Shown: piece after piece, positions 18,606 through 26,269 of the stretch
Layout: each line of letters starts with the position of its first letter
Position numbering within the stretch: the stretch's first letter is position 1
NCBI RefSeq assembly: GCF_042654525.1
Contig: NZ_JBHSGP010000007.1
Location: 145,461-209,460 of the forward strand
Length of the DNA stretch: 64,000 nucleotides
Direction of reading: 5' to 3'
Source of the DNA: Geojedonia litorea
Lineage (GTDB): Bacteria > Bacteroidota > Bacteroidia > Flavobacteriales > Flavobacteriaceae
The notes under the pieces: model-generated
What the model was told of the DNA's origin: nothing
Database searches by the model: none
Seen by the model: only the letters and a program-made list of their open reading frames with translations
Program-made: the position numbers and the translations under genes

Positions 18606-18639
18606 TTTGAATTTTGAATTCTGAAAATATTTACCTTTA
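18606..18639 (+). promoter_or_regulatory. Candidate promoter for the DUF2851 gene
   Basis: TTTG at 18606-18609 and TACCTTTA at 18632-18639 are separated by 22 bases; the -7 box differs from TAnnTTTG only in the last base. It lies just before the ATG at 18644, so the leader would be very short. Confidence 0.35.
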
Positions 18640-18643
18640 GTTT

Positions 18644-19921
18644 ATGCAAGAAGATTTTCTACATTACGTTTGGAAGTACCTAAAATTTGATGTGTTGCGT
18701 GCAACTACAGCTCAGCATGAGGCTTTGGATATTCTTTCGGTTGGGCAACACAATACCAATTCTGGCCCTGATTTTTTTAATGCGCAGATTAAAATTGGAG
18801 AACAGTTCTGGGCTGGCAATGTAGAAATTCATGTAAAAGCATCTGAATGGTTTGTACATAACCACGAACAAGATAAAGCCTATGACAATGTAATTTTACA
18901 TGTGGTTTGGGAGCATGATACCAACATATTCAGAAAAGACAACTCTTGTTTGGCAACTTTAGAATTAAAGAAATTTGTTGATAACACACTTTTTGAAAAT
19001 TATAAAAATCTTTTGACGAGTCCTTATAGAAAATGGATTAATTGTGAACAGGATTTTGCACAAGTAGATAATTTTGTAATCGACCATTGGTTAGAACGCT
19101 TGTATTTTGAGCGTCTCGAACGAAAATCTGAAACCATTTTAAGGTTATTGGAGACTTCTAAAAATGATTGGGAATCGGTCCTGTTTCAATTACTGGCCAA
19201 AAACTTTGGACTAAAGGTTAATGGTGATTCGTTTTTAAGTTTCGCACAATCTGTACCATATTCCGTAGTTCGTAAAGTACAATCTAATATTGATCAACTC
19301 GAAGCGTTGTTTTTTGGTCAAGCCGGTTTGTTGGATGACGAGGTTCAAGATCCTTATTTTATGCAATTGGCTAAAAACTATCAATTTTTAAAACAGAAAT
19401 TCAAGTTAGAGAATAGCCATGTTATGCCGGTAAAATTTTTTAGGTTACGACCACCTAATTTTCCAACTATTAGGTTGTCCCAATTAGCAATGCTATATCA
19501 TGGTTATCAGAATTTATTTTCAAAATTAATGGCCATCGAAACTTTGGAAGTCTATTATAAGGTATTTAAGGTTTCAGCTACTCAATATTGGGATAAACAT
19601 TACTCGTTTAACAGCGCTTCAAAAGCCTCAAAGAAAGTCATGTCTAAATCCTTTATAAATTTGTTGCTCATCAATACTATTATTCCTGTAAAATTCAGCT
19701 ATTCTAAATATTTGGGAAAAGACATTGATGACGAAATCATAAGTCTTATTCAAAGTATGTCTTCAGAAAAGAACAGTATTGTAGAAAAATTTGATAGTCT
19801 TAAACCTATTTCTAAATCTGCACTACAATCGCAAGCACTTCTTCAATTAAAGAATAGTTATTGCGAAAAGAATAGATGTTTACAATGTGGAATTGGCAAT
19901 ACGCTATTAACAAGGAATTGA
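18644..19921 (+). CDS. DUF2851 family protein
   Basis: This 425-aa cytoplasmic protein matches the DUF2851 family common in Bacteroidota. Recognisable features are the opening EDFLHYVWKYLKFD, the segment NTNSGPDFFNAQIKIGEQFWAGNVEIHVKASEW near residues 35-68, which resembles a nuclease-like beta core, and a C-terminal four-cysteine region (NSYCEKNRCLQCGIGN). Biochemical function is not established. It is followed 12 bases later by the PspC gene, so the two are probably co-transcribed. Confidence 0.85.
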   Translation: MQEDFLHYVWKYLKFDVLRATTAQHEALDILSVGQHNTNSGPDFFNAQIKIGEQFWAGNVEIHVKASEWFVHNHEQDKAYDNVILHVVWEHDTNIFRKDNSCLATLELKKFVDNTLFENYKNLLTSPYRKWINCEQDFAQVDNFVIDHWLERLYFERLERKSETILRLLETSKNDWESVLFQLLAKNFGLKVNGDSFLSFAQSVPYSVVRKVQSNIDQLEALFFGQAGLLDDEVQDPYFMQLAKNYQFLKQKFKLENSHVMPVKFFRLRPPNFPTIRLSQLAMLYHGYQNLFSKLMAIETLEVYYKVFKVSATQYWDKHYSFNSASKASKKVMSKSFINLLLINTIIPVKFSYSKYLGKDIDDEIISLIQSMSSEKNSIVEKFDSLKPISKSALQSQALLQLKNSYCEKNRCLQCGIGNTLLTRN

Positions 19922-19933
19922 TTAACTTGCAGC

Positions 19934-20161
19934 ATGAACATATTTTATAAAACCTTACTTTATTTTCAAAAACATGGGTATCATGTATGTCAACGTATCG
20001 CCGACCGTCTTGGAATAAGGGCTAAAGTCGTTCGTACATCTTTTATGTATTTAACCTTTGTCACATTAGGCTTTGGTTTTGCACTTTATTTGTTTATCGC
20101 CTTTTGGATACGAATAAAGGACCTAGTCTATACTAAACGCTCTTCAGTATTTGATTTGTAA
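19934..20161 (+). CDS. PspC-domain protein
   Basis: This 75-aa protein has a PspC-type arrangement: a basic amphipathic N-terminus (VCQRIADRLGIRAKVVRTSF) followed by a single transmembrane segment (LTFVTLGFGFALYLFIAFWI). In enterobacteria PspC senses envelope stress at the inner membrane; here it is a solitary short member with no psp operon. It follows the DUF2851 gene by 12 bases. Confidence 0.75.
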   Translation: MNIFYKTLLYFQKHGYHVCQRIADRLGIRAKVVRTSFMYLTFVTLGFGFALYLFIAFWIRIKDLVYTKRSSVFDL

Positions 20162-20345
20162 CAATGATCAATCCATGATTAAAATTATTTCGAACAAGAA
20201 CCTACCCAGACATAGAAATACAAGAATTAAACACAATTTATAACATAAGTTAAGCTGTAAATGATTTTAACAGCAGATGTTTTAAAAACTCAATTTTTTT
20301 TAGCATCTTGTCGCCTTTAATTTTAAACTAACTAAACACTAAATT

Positions 20346-22046
20346 ATGAAGAAATATCTTCTATCCATTCTAGCTATTGTATATCCCGCAATTATTTTTG
20401 CGCAAGAAGAAGAAATAGGTCTTGATGAAAAAATAGACCAAGCCTTTGCTCCAATTGCTCAATTTTTTACTGACGTTATATTTTTTCCAGTTTATCAGGA
20501 CGACGTATATACAATACCATTTGTGTTAGTTCTATTAGTTGGAAGTGCTTTGTTTTTTACTATTTATTTCGGCTTTCCAAATATTAGATATTTCTGGACG
20601 GCAATAAGCACCGTTAGAGGAAAGTATGAAGATATAGAAAAGCACGGCGCTAAAGAACTTTACGGTGAAGGAGGTATTGCACAAGGACAAGATTTATCGA
20701 AGGTCGACATTGAAGAGCATTTAGTGAGTGTTGAAAACGATTTAGCAGTTGATGGTGACATAGTAGATACTATTAGAGACGAAAGTTCTGATGGTGAAGT
20801 TTCTCACTTTCAAGCTTTGGCCACTGCGGTTTCTGGAACAGTTGGTAATGGAAATATTGCTGGTGTAGCATTAGCTATTGCGCTTGGAGGCCCAGGTGCA
20901 ACATTTTGGATGATAGTATGTGGGTTATTAGGGATGTCTACCAAATTTGTGGAGTGTACATTGGGTGTTCAGTATCGTGATGTCGGTGAAGATGGAACAG
21001 TATATGGCGGACCAATGTATTATATAAGTAAAGGACTTAAAGCAAAAGGCTTTAAAACCTTCGGAAAAATTGCAGCTGGTATATTCGCTGTTTTCTGTAT
21101 AGGAGGATCCTTTGGTGGTGGTAACGCCGCACAATCTAATCAAGCCACTATTGTTATCAAAGAGCTTTTTGATTGGGAAAGTACAGCGGCAGGGGCTATT
21201 GTAGGTCTTGTATTGGCTATATTAGTTGGTATTATTATCATAGGTGGTATTAAGCGTATCGCGCAAGTAACAGAAAAGGTAGTTCCGTTTATGGCCCTAT
21301 TGTATATCGTTGCTTGTTTATATATTATTTTTAGTAATTTCGGTTTAATTGATGATGCTGTTGGTCTTATTATTAAAGAAGCTTTTAATCCAACTGCTTT
21401 TGGTGTTGGTTCCTTAATTGGTGTTTTATTGGTAGGTTTTCAACGTGCGGCGTTTTCAAATGAAGCCGGTGCTGGTTCTGCCTCTATTGCGCATTCAGCC
21501 GTTAGAACTAAATATTCTGCTTCTGAAGGGTTAGTAGCATTATTAGAGCCATTTATTGATACCGTTGTCATTTGTACGATGACAGCTCTAGTAATTGTGA
21601 TATTTAACCTTGGTGGATTCTTTGAATATGGCGGAGATGGTTCTGGAGTTATTTACATCGATGGAGCACCATTTGAAGGTGCCGGAATTACATCGCAAGC
21701 TTTTGCTCAATATATACCGTATTCAAATGTATTCTTAACTGTGGCTGTTGTACTCTTCGCAGTTTCAACAATGATTTCTTGGTCTTATTATGGACTGCAG
21801 TCTTGGAAGTTCTTATTTGGAAGAGGAAAGAGAGCAGATTTAGCTTATAAAATATTGTTTTTAACATTTGTGGTAATAGGTGCAGCAGCAAGTATGAACT
21901 CTATTTGGTCATTCTCTGATGCAATGATATTTGCGATGATCTTCCCAAATATGGTAGGTTTATTCTTGTTATTCCCAGTTGTTAAGAAACAACTAAGAAG
22001 ATACCTTGATGCTATCAAGCTTAAAGCTGATGCCATAGAAGACTAA
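20346..22046 (+). CDS. Sodium:alanine (AGCS) family amino-acid symporter
   Basis: This 566-aa inner-membrane transporter belongs to the alanine/glycine:cation symporter family. The signature VSHFQALATAVSGTVGNGNIAGVALAIALGGPGATFWM begins near residue 150, and PMYYISKGL, GGNAAQSNQA and FQRAAFSNEAGAGSASIAHSA are all family-conserved. It imports small amino acids with Na+. The N-terminus begins with a hydrophobic leader (MKKYLLSILAIVYPAIIFAQ). Between the first transmembrane segment and the signature there is an acidic insertion of roughly 55 residues (about 92-148), not usual in the family. An intrinsic terminator after the stop is embedded in the start of the next gene. Confidence 0.9.
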   Translation: MKKYLLSILAIVYPAIIFAQEEEIGLDEKIDQAFAPIAQFFTDVIFFPVYQDDVYTIPFVLVLLVGSALFFTIYFGFPNIRYFWTAISTVRGKYEDIEKHGAKELYGEGGIAQGQDLSKVDIEEHLVSVENDLAVDGDIVDTIRDESSDGEVSHFQALATAVSGTVGNGNIAGVALAIALGGPGATFWMIVCGLLGMSTKFVECTLGVQYRDVGEDGTVYGGPMYYISKGLKAKGFKTFGKIAAGIFAVFCIGGSFGGGNAAQSNQATIVIKELFDWESTAAGAIVGLVLAILVGIIIIGGIKRIAQVTEKVVPFMALLYIVACLYIIFSNFGLIDDAVGLIIKEAFNPTAFGVGSLIGVLLVGFQRAAFSNEAGAGSASIAHSAVRTKYSASEGLVALLEPFIDTVVICTMTALVIVIFNLGGFFEYGGDGSGVIYIDGAPFEGAGITSQAFAQYIPYSNVFLTVAVVLFAVSTMISWSYYGLQSWKFLFGRGKRADLAYKILFLTFVVIGAAASMNSIWSFSDAMIFAMIFPNMVGLFLLFPVVKKQLRRYLDAIKLKADAIED

Positions 22047-22063
22047 TTTTTCTAATTATACAT

Positions 22064-22933
22064 ATGAAATCCCACTTTATGTTTTCTAAACAGCAGCGAA
22101 GTGGGATTTTTTTATTCCTAGTCCTCATAATTGTATTGCAATGTGTGTATTTTTTTGTTGATCTGCCTTCAAGTGAAATCACTGTAGATGAAAAGGAAAT
22201 ATCCAAATTTGAACATGAAATTGATTCCCTGCGATTGGCGGCATATGAAGAAAACAAACCAATTCTCTATCCTTTTAATCCTAACTATATTACAGATTAT
22301 AAAGGCTACACTTTAGGAATGTCAGGTGATGAAATCGATAGACTTTTTAAATTTAGGGCACAAGATAAATGGATTAATTCTACTCAAGAATTTCAAAATG
22401 TAACAAAGGTATCAGATTCATTACTGGAAATTATTTCACCATATTTTCAATTTCCAGAATGGATTACTAATCCTAAAGTGAAAACGTCAAATTATAAATA
22501 CCAAAGTTTTGGGGCTAAAACATTAGCAGAAAAACAAGACTTAAATACAGCTACGGCACAACAACTCCAAAAAATCAATGGTATTGGTGAAGCACTTTCA
22601 GATAGGATTATAAAATATAGAAATAAGTTCAACGGTGGTTTTATCGCAGATATCCAACTTTACGACATTTATGGGTTGAGCCCAGAAGTTATTGAGCGTA
22701 TTTTGAATGAGTTTACAGTTAAAACGCCAAGATCCATTGAAAAACTAAATTTGAATACTGCAACGGCCAATCAATTAGTAACTATTCAATATATAGATTA
22801 TGAAATTGCACATCATATTATTGAAAGGCGCATACTCATTGAAGGTTATAAATCACTTGACGATTTATTAAAGGTTAAAAACTTTCCAGTAAATAAAATT
22901 GAGATAATTAAGTTATATTTGACCCTCGAATAA
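22064..22933 (+). CDS. Helix-hairpin-helix (ComEA-like) membrane-anchored protein
   Basis: This 289-aa protein has an N-terminal membrane anchor (GIFLFLVLIIVLQCVYFFV, about residues 14-32) and two helix-hairpin-helix modules: DLNTATAQQLQKINGIGEALSDRIIKYR near 159-190 and LNLNTATANQLVTIQYIDYEIAHHI near 228-255. This arrangement resembles ComEA-type DNA-binding proteins of the envelope, though the middle acidic region is longer than in ComEA. DNA binding is inference from the fold. The first 50 bases of the coding sequence form an intrinsic terminator (22067-22113). The next gene starts 18 bases downstream. Confidence 0.8.
   Translation: MKSHFMFSKQQRSGIFLFLVLIIVLQCVYFFVDLPSSEITVDEKEISKFEHEIDSLRLAAYEENKPILYPFNPNYITDYKGYTLGMSGDEIDRLFKFRAQDKWINSTQEFQNVTKVSDSLLEIISPYFQFPEWITNPKVKTSNYKYQSFGAKTLAEKQDLNTATAQQLQKINGIGEALSDRIIKYRNKFNGGFIADIQLYDIYGLSPEVIERILNEFTVKTPRSIEKLNLNTATANQLVTIQYIDYEIAHHIIERRILIEGYKSLDDLLKVKNFPVNKIEIIKLYLTLE
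22067..22113 (+). terminator. Intrinsic terminator inside the 5' end of the HhH gene
   Basis: AAATCCCACTT (22067-22077) is perfectly complementary to AAGTGGGATTT (22099-22109), and a run of seven T follows from 22107. The loop is 21 bases. It begins 3 bases into the HhH coding sequence and 21 bases after the symporter stop, so it fits as the symporter terminator while encoding residues 2-17 of the next protein. Confidence 0.75.
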
Positions 22934-22951
22934 AAATTAAAAATTGCGCAT

Positions 22952-24121
22952 ATGAATAGCATGTACTTCACTGAAGAACATCAAATGTTTAGACAGAGTT
23001 TAAAGGATTTCTTGCAAAAGGAAGTTGTTCCTCATATTGAAAAATGGGAAAAATCAGGAACCATTGATCGGTTTATTTGGAAAAAATTTGGAGAGATGGG
23101 ATTCTTTGGACTTCCTTATCCTGAAGAATATGGGGGACTAAATCTAGATTTATTTTATACCGTTATTCTTTTAGAAGAAATGCAGAAAATTAATTCTGGT
23201 GGCTTTGCTGCTGCCATTTGGGCTCATGTGTATTTGGCAATGACTCATGTTAATAAGGAAGGAAATAACGACATTAAAGAGCGTTATTTAGCGCCAAGTA
23301 TTACAGGAGATAAAATAGGATGCTTATGCGTAACCGAACCTTTTGGAGGAAGTGATGTTGCCGGAATGCGAACTACTGCAGTTAAAAAAGGAGACACCTA
23401 TATTATAAATGGTTCAAAAACGTTTATCACCAATGGGGTTTATTGCGATTATATGGTTGTTGCTGCTAAAACAAATCCAGAATTAGGCAACAAGGGTATT
23501 AGTATGTTTGTTATAGATAAGGATACTCCTGGTGTTTCAGCTTCAAAATTAGACAAGCTAGGTTGGAGGGCTTCTGATACTGCAGAAATCGCTTTTGATA
23601 ATGTTAGTATACCTGCTCATAATTTAATGGGTGAAGAGAATAAAGGGTTTCCGTATATAATGCAACATTTTGCGCTTGAGCGTTTAATTATGGGGATTAA
23701 TGCCCATGCACGAGCAGAGTATGCTTTAGATTATGCGCAACAATACATGTCTGAACGTAAAACTTTTGGTAAAGCAATAAATAAATACCAGGCCCTTCGC
23801 CATAAATTTGCTGACATGTACAGTTTTATGGAAATCTGTAAAGAATATAATTATACGGTTGCTAGCAGACTAAATAAGGGTGAATACGTAGTTAAAGAAG
23901 CTACGATTTCAAAATTGCAGTCTACAAAAATGGCTGATGAGGTAGTTTATGGTTGTCTTCAGTTTTTAGGCGGTTATGGTTATATGGAAGATTATCCGAT
24001 GGCAAGATTGTTTAGAGATAGCCGTCTTGGACCTATTGGAGGAGGCACTTCAGAAATCTTAAGGGAGATTATCGCCAAAATGGTTATCGATAAAAAAGAT
24101 TATAAGCCAGCTACGAAATAA
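22952..24121 (+). CDS. Acyl-CoA dehydrogenase (long-chain-like active site)
   Basis: This 389-aa FAD enzyme oxidises an acyl-CoA to the trans-2-enoyl-CoA. FAD and substrate segments are CLCVTEPFGGSDVAGMRTTA, NGSKTFITNG, and LQFLGGYGYMEDYPMARLFRDSR. At the position where most family members carry the catalytic Glu (YEGT), this protein has GGGT, and a Glu instead occurs at residue 243 in FALERLIMG, the arrangement of long-chain and isovaleryl-type enzymes. That suggests a long- or branched-chain substrate. Either Met1 or Met4 could start; I kept the upstream ATG. No electron-transfer flavoprotein genes are adjacent. Confidence 0.87.
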   Translation: MNSMYFTEEHQMFRQSLKDFLQKEVVPHIEKWEKSGTIDRFIWKKFGEMGFFGLPYPEEYGGLNLDLFYTVILLEEMQKINSGGFAAAIWAHVYLAMTHVNKEGNNDIKERYLAPSITGDKIGCLCVTEPFGGSDVAGMRTTAVKKGDTYIINGSKTFITNGVYCDYMVVAAKTNPELGNKGISMFVIDKDTPGVSASKLDKLGWRASDTAEIAFDNVSIPAHNLMGEENKGFPYIMQHFALERLIMGINAHARAEYALDYAQQYMSERKTFGKAINKYQALRHKFADMYSFMEICKEYNYTVASRLNKGEYVVKEATISKLQSTKMADEVVYGCLQFLGGYGYMEDYPMARLFRDSRLGPIGGGTSEILREIIAKMVIDKKDYKPATK

Positions 24122-24181
24122 GCTTAAAATGTGGGTCTTAAGTGATTAATATTAAAGATGGTTAAAAAAAGTTTTTTTTTA

Positions 24182-24211
24182 TTGCTAATTGTAAATAAGG
24201 TTTTATATTTG
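24182..24211 (+). promoter_or_regulatory. Promoter of rpsU
   Basis: TTG at 24182-24184 and TATATTTG at 24204-24211 match the Bacteroidota -33 and TAnnTTTG -7 elements with a 19-base spacer, the best promoter match in the window. It is 36 bases before the rpsU start. Confidence 0.75.
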
Positions 24212-24230
24212 CAAACCGAAATTTAAAAGA

Positions 24231-24237
24231 GAGGAGG
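24231..24237 (+). promoter_or_regulatory. Strong Shine-Dalgarno of rpsU
   Basis: GAGGAGG lies 10 bases before the ATG. Neighbouring ribosomal, tuf and rpo genes have only A-rich leaders, as expected for Bacteroidota, so this is exceptional. It fits the known model in which bS21 helps hide the anti-Shine-Dalgarno and rpsU is autoregulated through an SD. Confidence 0.8.
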
Positions 24238-24247
24238 TTAAGACACT

Positions 24248-24442
24248 ATGTTAATAATACCAATTAAAGAAGGAGAGAATATAGATAGAGCACTAAAGCG
24301 CTTCAAACGTAAGTTTGATAAAACTGGTGCGAAACGTCAATTGCAAAATCGTAAGCAATTCACCAAGCCTTCTGTAGAACGTAGAGCGCAGATTCAAAAA
24401 GCACAATACATTCAGAGATTAAGAGATCAAGAAAATATATAA
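24248..24442 (+). CDS. rpsU: 30S ribosomal protein bS21
   Basis: This 64-aa basic protein matches bS21: MLIIPIKEGENIDRALKRFKRKFDKTG followed by the RRAQIQKAQYIQRL helix. It sits near the 3' end of 16S rRNA in the small subunit and in Bacteroidota takes part in sequestering the anti-Shine-Dalgarno. A consensus promoter and an exceptional GAGGAGG ribosome binding site lie directly upstream, and a perfect intrinsic terminator follows. The position ahead of a Xer-type recombinase and hpf is the normal order in Flavobacteriia. Confidence 0.95.
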   Translation: MLIIPIKEGENIDRALKRFKRKFDKTGAKRQLQNRKQFTKPSVERRAQIQKAQYIQRLRDQENI

Positions 24443-24460
24443 ATATATATTCAACATTTA

Positions 24461-24488
24461 AAAGTCCCGCAATTGCGGGACTTTTTTT
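24461..24488 (+). terminator. Intrinsic terminator after rpsU
   Basis: AAAGTCCCGCAA and TTGCGGGACTTT form a perfect palindrome followed by a T tract (CTTTTTTTTG), starting 19 bases after the rpsU stop. Confidence 0.9.
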
Positions 24489-24550
24489 TGTATATATCTA
24501 TAGTTAATCTAAAATCTTTGTATTTTTAGATTGTACTACTAAATTCTACC

Positions 24551-25441
24551 ATGTCGTTTAAATTATTTACGGATTATCTCGAACACGAAAAAAATTATTC
24601 AGGGCATACAATTATATCCTATCAAAGAGATTTAGAATCCTTTCAATCATTTATAACAAACGAGTGTAAGGATAATGAAGTAGCTCATGTGAATTATCCG
24701 CAAATTAGAAATTGGATTGTACATTTAGTAGACAGCGGAATCAGTAATAGAAGTATTAATAGAAAAATTTCGTCATTAAACACCTATTTTAAATTTCTTT
24801 TAAAAACAAATTCAATTACTACTAACCCATTAGCAAAACATAAGGCACTTAAAACAAGCAAAAAAGTTCAAATTCCATTTTCAGAGCAAGAAATGAATTT
24901 GGTTTTACAAGAGTTAAATCAAGACTCTGGTTTTGAAGCTGTTCGTAATAAGTTAATTGTGGAATTATTTTATGCAACTGGGATTAGACGCATTGAATTG
25001 ATACAAATAAAAATTATCGATATTGACTTTTCAAATAAAACCTTAAAGGTATTAGGGAAGAGAAATAAAGAACGCTATATTCCGTTAATAAATTCGGTTA
25101 TCGATACCTTACAATCCTATTTGGGAGAACGGAATAATCTTGAAGTTATAAAAGATAAATCATTTCTTTTTTTAACAAAAAAGGGAGTTAAAATTTATGA
25201 AACCCTTGTGTACAGAATTATAAATGATTATTTTAGTAAAGCATCTAGTAAAGTAAAGCGAAGCCCTCATATATTGAGGCACTCATTTGCTACGCATTTA
25301 CTAAATCAAGGTGCAAATTTAAATGCTGTAAAAGAACTTTTGGGTCATTCAAGTCTTGCAGCTACTCAAGTTTATACTCATAATAGTATAGCAGAGTTAA
25401 AAAAGGTGTATGCCAATGCACACCCCAGAAGTAAGAAGTAA
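24551..25441 (+). CDS. Tyrosine recombinase, XerC/XerD type
   Basis: This 296-aa site-specific recombinase has an N-terminal SAM-like DNA-binding domain (about 1-100, FTDYLEHEKNYSGHTIISYQRDL) and a C-terminal catalytic domain. Catalytic residues are visible: Arg in ATGIRRIEL, Lys in KVLGKRNKER, the HxxR pair in HILRHSFATHLL, His in LLGHSS, and the nucleophile Tyr in TQVYTHNS. Length and the VKELLGHSSLAATQVYTH signature match chromosomal Xer recombinases that resolve dimers at dif. Location between rpsU and hpf is the conserved flavobacterial position, so it is not a prophage integrase. Whether it is the XerC or the XerD partner is not clear. Confidence 0.9.
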   Translation: MSFKLFTDYLEHEKNYSGHTIISYQRDLESFQSFITNECKDNEVAHVNYPQIRNWIVHLVDSGISNRSINRKISSLNTYFKFLLKTNSITTNPLAKHKALKTSKKVQIPFSEQEMNLVLQELNQDSGFEAVRNKLIVELFYATGIRRIELIQIKIIDIDFSNKTLKVLGKRNKERYIPLINSVIDTLQSYLGERNNLEVIKDKSFLFLTKKGVKIYETLVYRIINDYFSKASSKVKRSPHILRHSFATHLLNQGANLNAVKELLGHSSLAATQVYTHNSIAELKKVYANAHPRSKK

Positions 25442-25505
25442 CATGTAATGTCTAATCTAAAAATGAGAAATTAATAGCATCTCATTTTTATTAAAACCTG
25501 AACAG

Positions 25506-25808
25506 ATGAAAGTAAACACGCAATCCGTAAACTTTAGTGCAGACAAGAAGTTAATTGATTTCATTCAAAAACGTATGGATAAGTTGGATTTATTTTATGA
25601 CAAAGTCATCCAATCAGATGTGTATTTGAAAGTAGAAAATACCAGTGATAAGGAGAATAAAGTTTTTGAAGCACGCGTTAGTGTGCCAGGAGATAGTTTT
25701 GTTGTAAAAAAACAGTGTAAGACGTTTGAGGAAGGGGCCGATATGGCAGTTTCATCATTAGAAAGACAGCTAAAAAAGAGAAAAGAAAAATTAAGAGCAC
25801 ATTCGTAA
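25506..25808 (+). CDS. hpf: Ribosome hibernation-promoting factor (short form)
   Basis: This 100-aa protein matches the short HPF/RaiA family: an N-terminal beta-alpha-beta core (KVNTQSVNFSADKKLIDFIQKRMDKL), central strands (DVYLKVEN, VFEARVSVPGDSFVVKKQ) and a basic C-terminal helix (MAVSSLERQLKKRKEKLRAH). It binds the decoding region of resting ribosomes and promotes dimerisation or inactivation. It lacks the C-terminal dimerisation domain of long HPF. It follows the recombinase after 64 bases and precedes the tRNA cluster. Confidence 0.92.
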   Translation: MKVNTQSVNFSADKKLIDFIQKRMDKLDLFYDKVIQSDVYLKVENTSDKENKVFEARVSVPGDSFVVKKQCKTFEEGADMAVSSLERQLKKRKEKLRAHS

Positions 25809-25827
25809 TAAAATTTTTCAAAAAATG

Positions 25828-25886
25828 TTTTGAATAAAAAAATAAATCTCTACATTTGCAGTCCGTTAGAAATAGCGGGCTTTTTT
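25828..25886 (+). promoter_or_regulatory. Promoter of the tRNA cluster overlapped by a terminator-like hairpin
   Basis: TTTTG (25828-25832) and TACATTTG (25851-25858) with an 18-base spacer form a good Bacteroidota promoter. Immediately after, AGTCCGTTA (25860-25868) pairs with TAGCGGGCT (25873-25881) around a GAAA loop and runs into six T. The expected start site falls at or just inside the 5' arm of the hairpin. It may be the hpf terminator, a start-site attenuator, or both. Confidence 0.6.
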
Positions 25887-25908
25887 ATGGTTAAAAAAGT
25901 AGTGAAAA

Positions 25909-25982
25909 GCCGATGTAGCTCAGCTGGCTAGAGCAGCTGATTTGTAATCAGCAGGTCGTGGGTTCGAGTCCCTCCATCGGCT
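25909..25982 (+). tRNA. tRNA-Thr (anticodon TGT)
   Basis: A full cloverleaf is present: acceptor GCCGATG pairs with CATCGGC, the anticodon loop TTTGTAA gives TGT, and the T-arm has GGTTCGAGTCC. The CCA tail is not encoded. It is the first of four clustered tRNAs upstream of tuf. Confidence 0.96.
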
Positions 25983-26014
25983 CAAGTTCTTTTAAAAACT
26001 TAATGAAATATTTT

Positions 26015-26096
26015 GGGGAGATACTCAAGCGGCCAACGAGGACAGACTGTAAATCTGTTGTTTTTAACTTCGCAGGTTCGAATCCTGCTCTCCCCA
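26015..26096 (+). tRNA. tRNA-Tyr (anticodon GTA)
   Basis: Acceptor GGGGAGA pairs with TCTCCCC, the anticodon loop CTGTAAA gives GTA, and a long variable arm is present as expected for a class II tRNA. CCA is not encoded. Confidence 0.96.
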
Positions 26097-26106
26097 CAAA
26101 ATATTC

Positions 26107-26120
26107 AAGGTCTAGACCTT
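26107..26120. repeat. 14-bp perfect palindrome between tRNA-Tyr and tRNA-Gly
   Basis: AAGGTCTAGACCTT is a perfect palindrome in the 31-base spacer between two tRNAs. It may be a processing hairpin or chance. Confidence 0.5.
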
Positions 26121-26127
26121 AAAAATT

Positions 26128-26200
26128 GCGGGAGTAGCTCAGTTGGTAGAGCGTCAGCCTTCCAAGCTGAATGTCGCCGGTTCGAACCCGGTCTCCCGCT
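26128..26200 (+). tRNA. tRNA-Gly (anticodon TCC)
   Basis: Acceptor GCGGGAG pairs with CTCCCGC, the anticodon loop CTTCCAA gives TCC, and the T-arm has GGTTCGAACCC. CCA is not encoded. Confidence 0.96.
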
Positions 26201-26205
26201 CAAAA

Positions 26206-26264
26206 ATTTACGAGTTACGGTATGCGATTATTAATCGTAAATCTAAAATCGGCAAATCGTAAAT
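26206..26264. repeat. TCGTAAAT repeats between tRNA-Gly and tRNA-Thr
   Basis: The spacer holds ATTTACGA (26206-26213) and two inverse copies TCGTAAAT (26235-26242 and 26257-26264). It resembles low-complexity intergenic repeats seen in flavobacterial genomes; function unknown. Confidence 0.4.
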
Positions 26265-26269
26265 GAAAA

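Noticed and set aside
24551..25441. Tyrosine recombinase considered as a prophage or integrative-element integrase
   Set aside because: Its place between rpsU and hpf is the conserved chromosomal position, no attachment-site repeats flank it, and no phage or mobile genes are nearby despite the adjacent tRNAs.
26013..26234. Plus-strand open frame across tRNA-Tyr and tRNA-Gly
   Set aside because: It lies entirely over two clear tRNA genes and their spacer.
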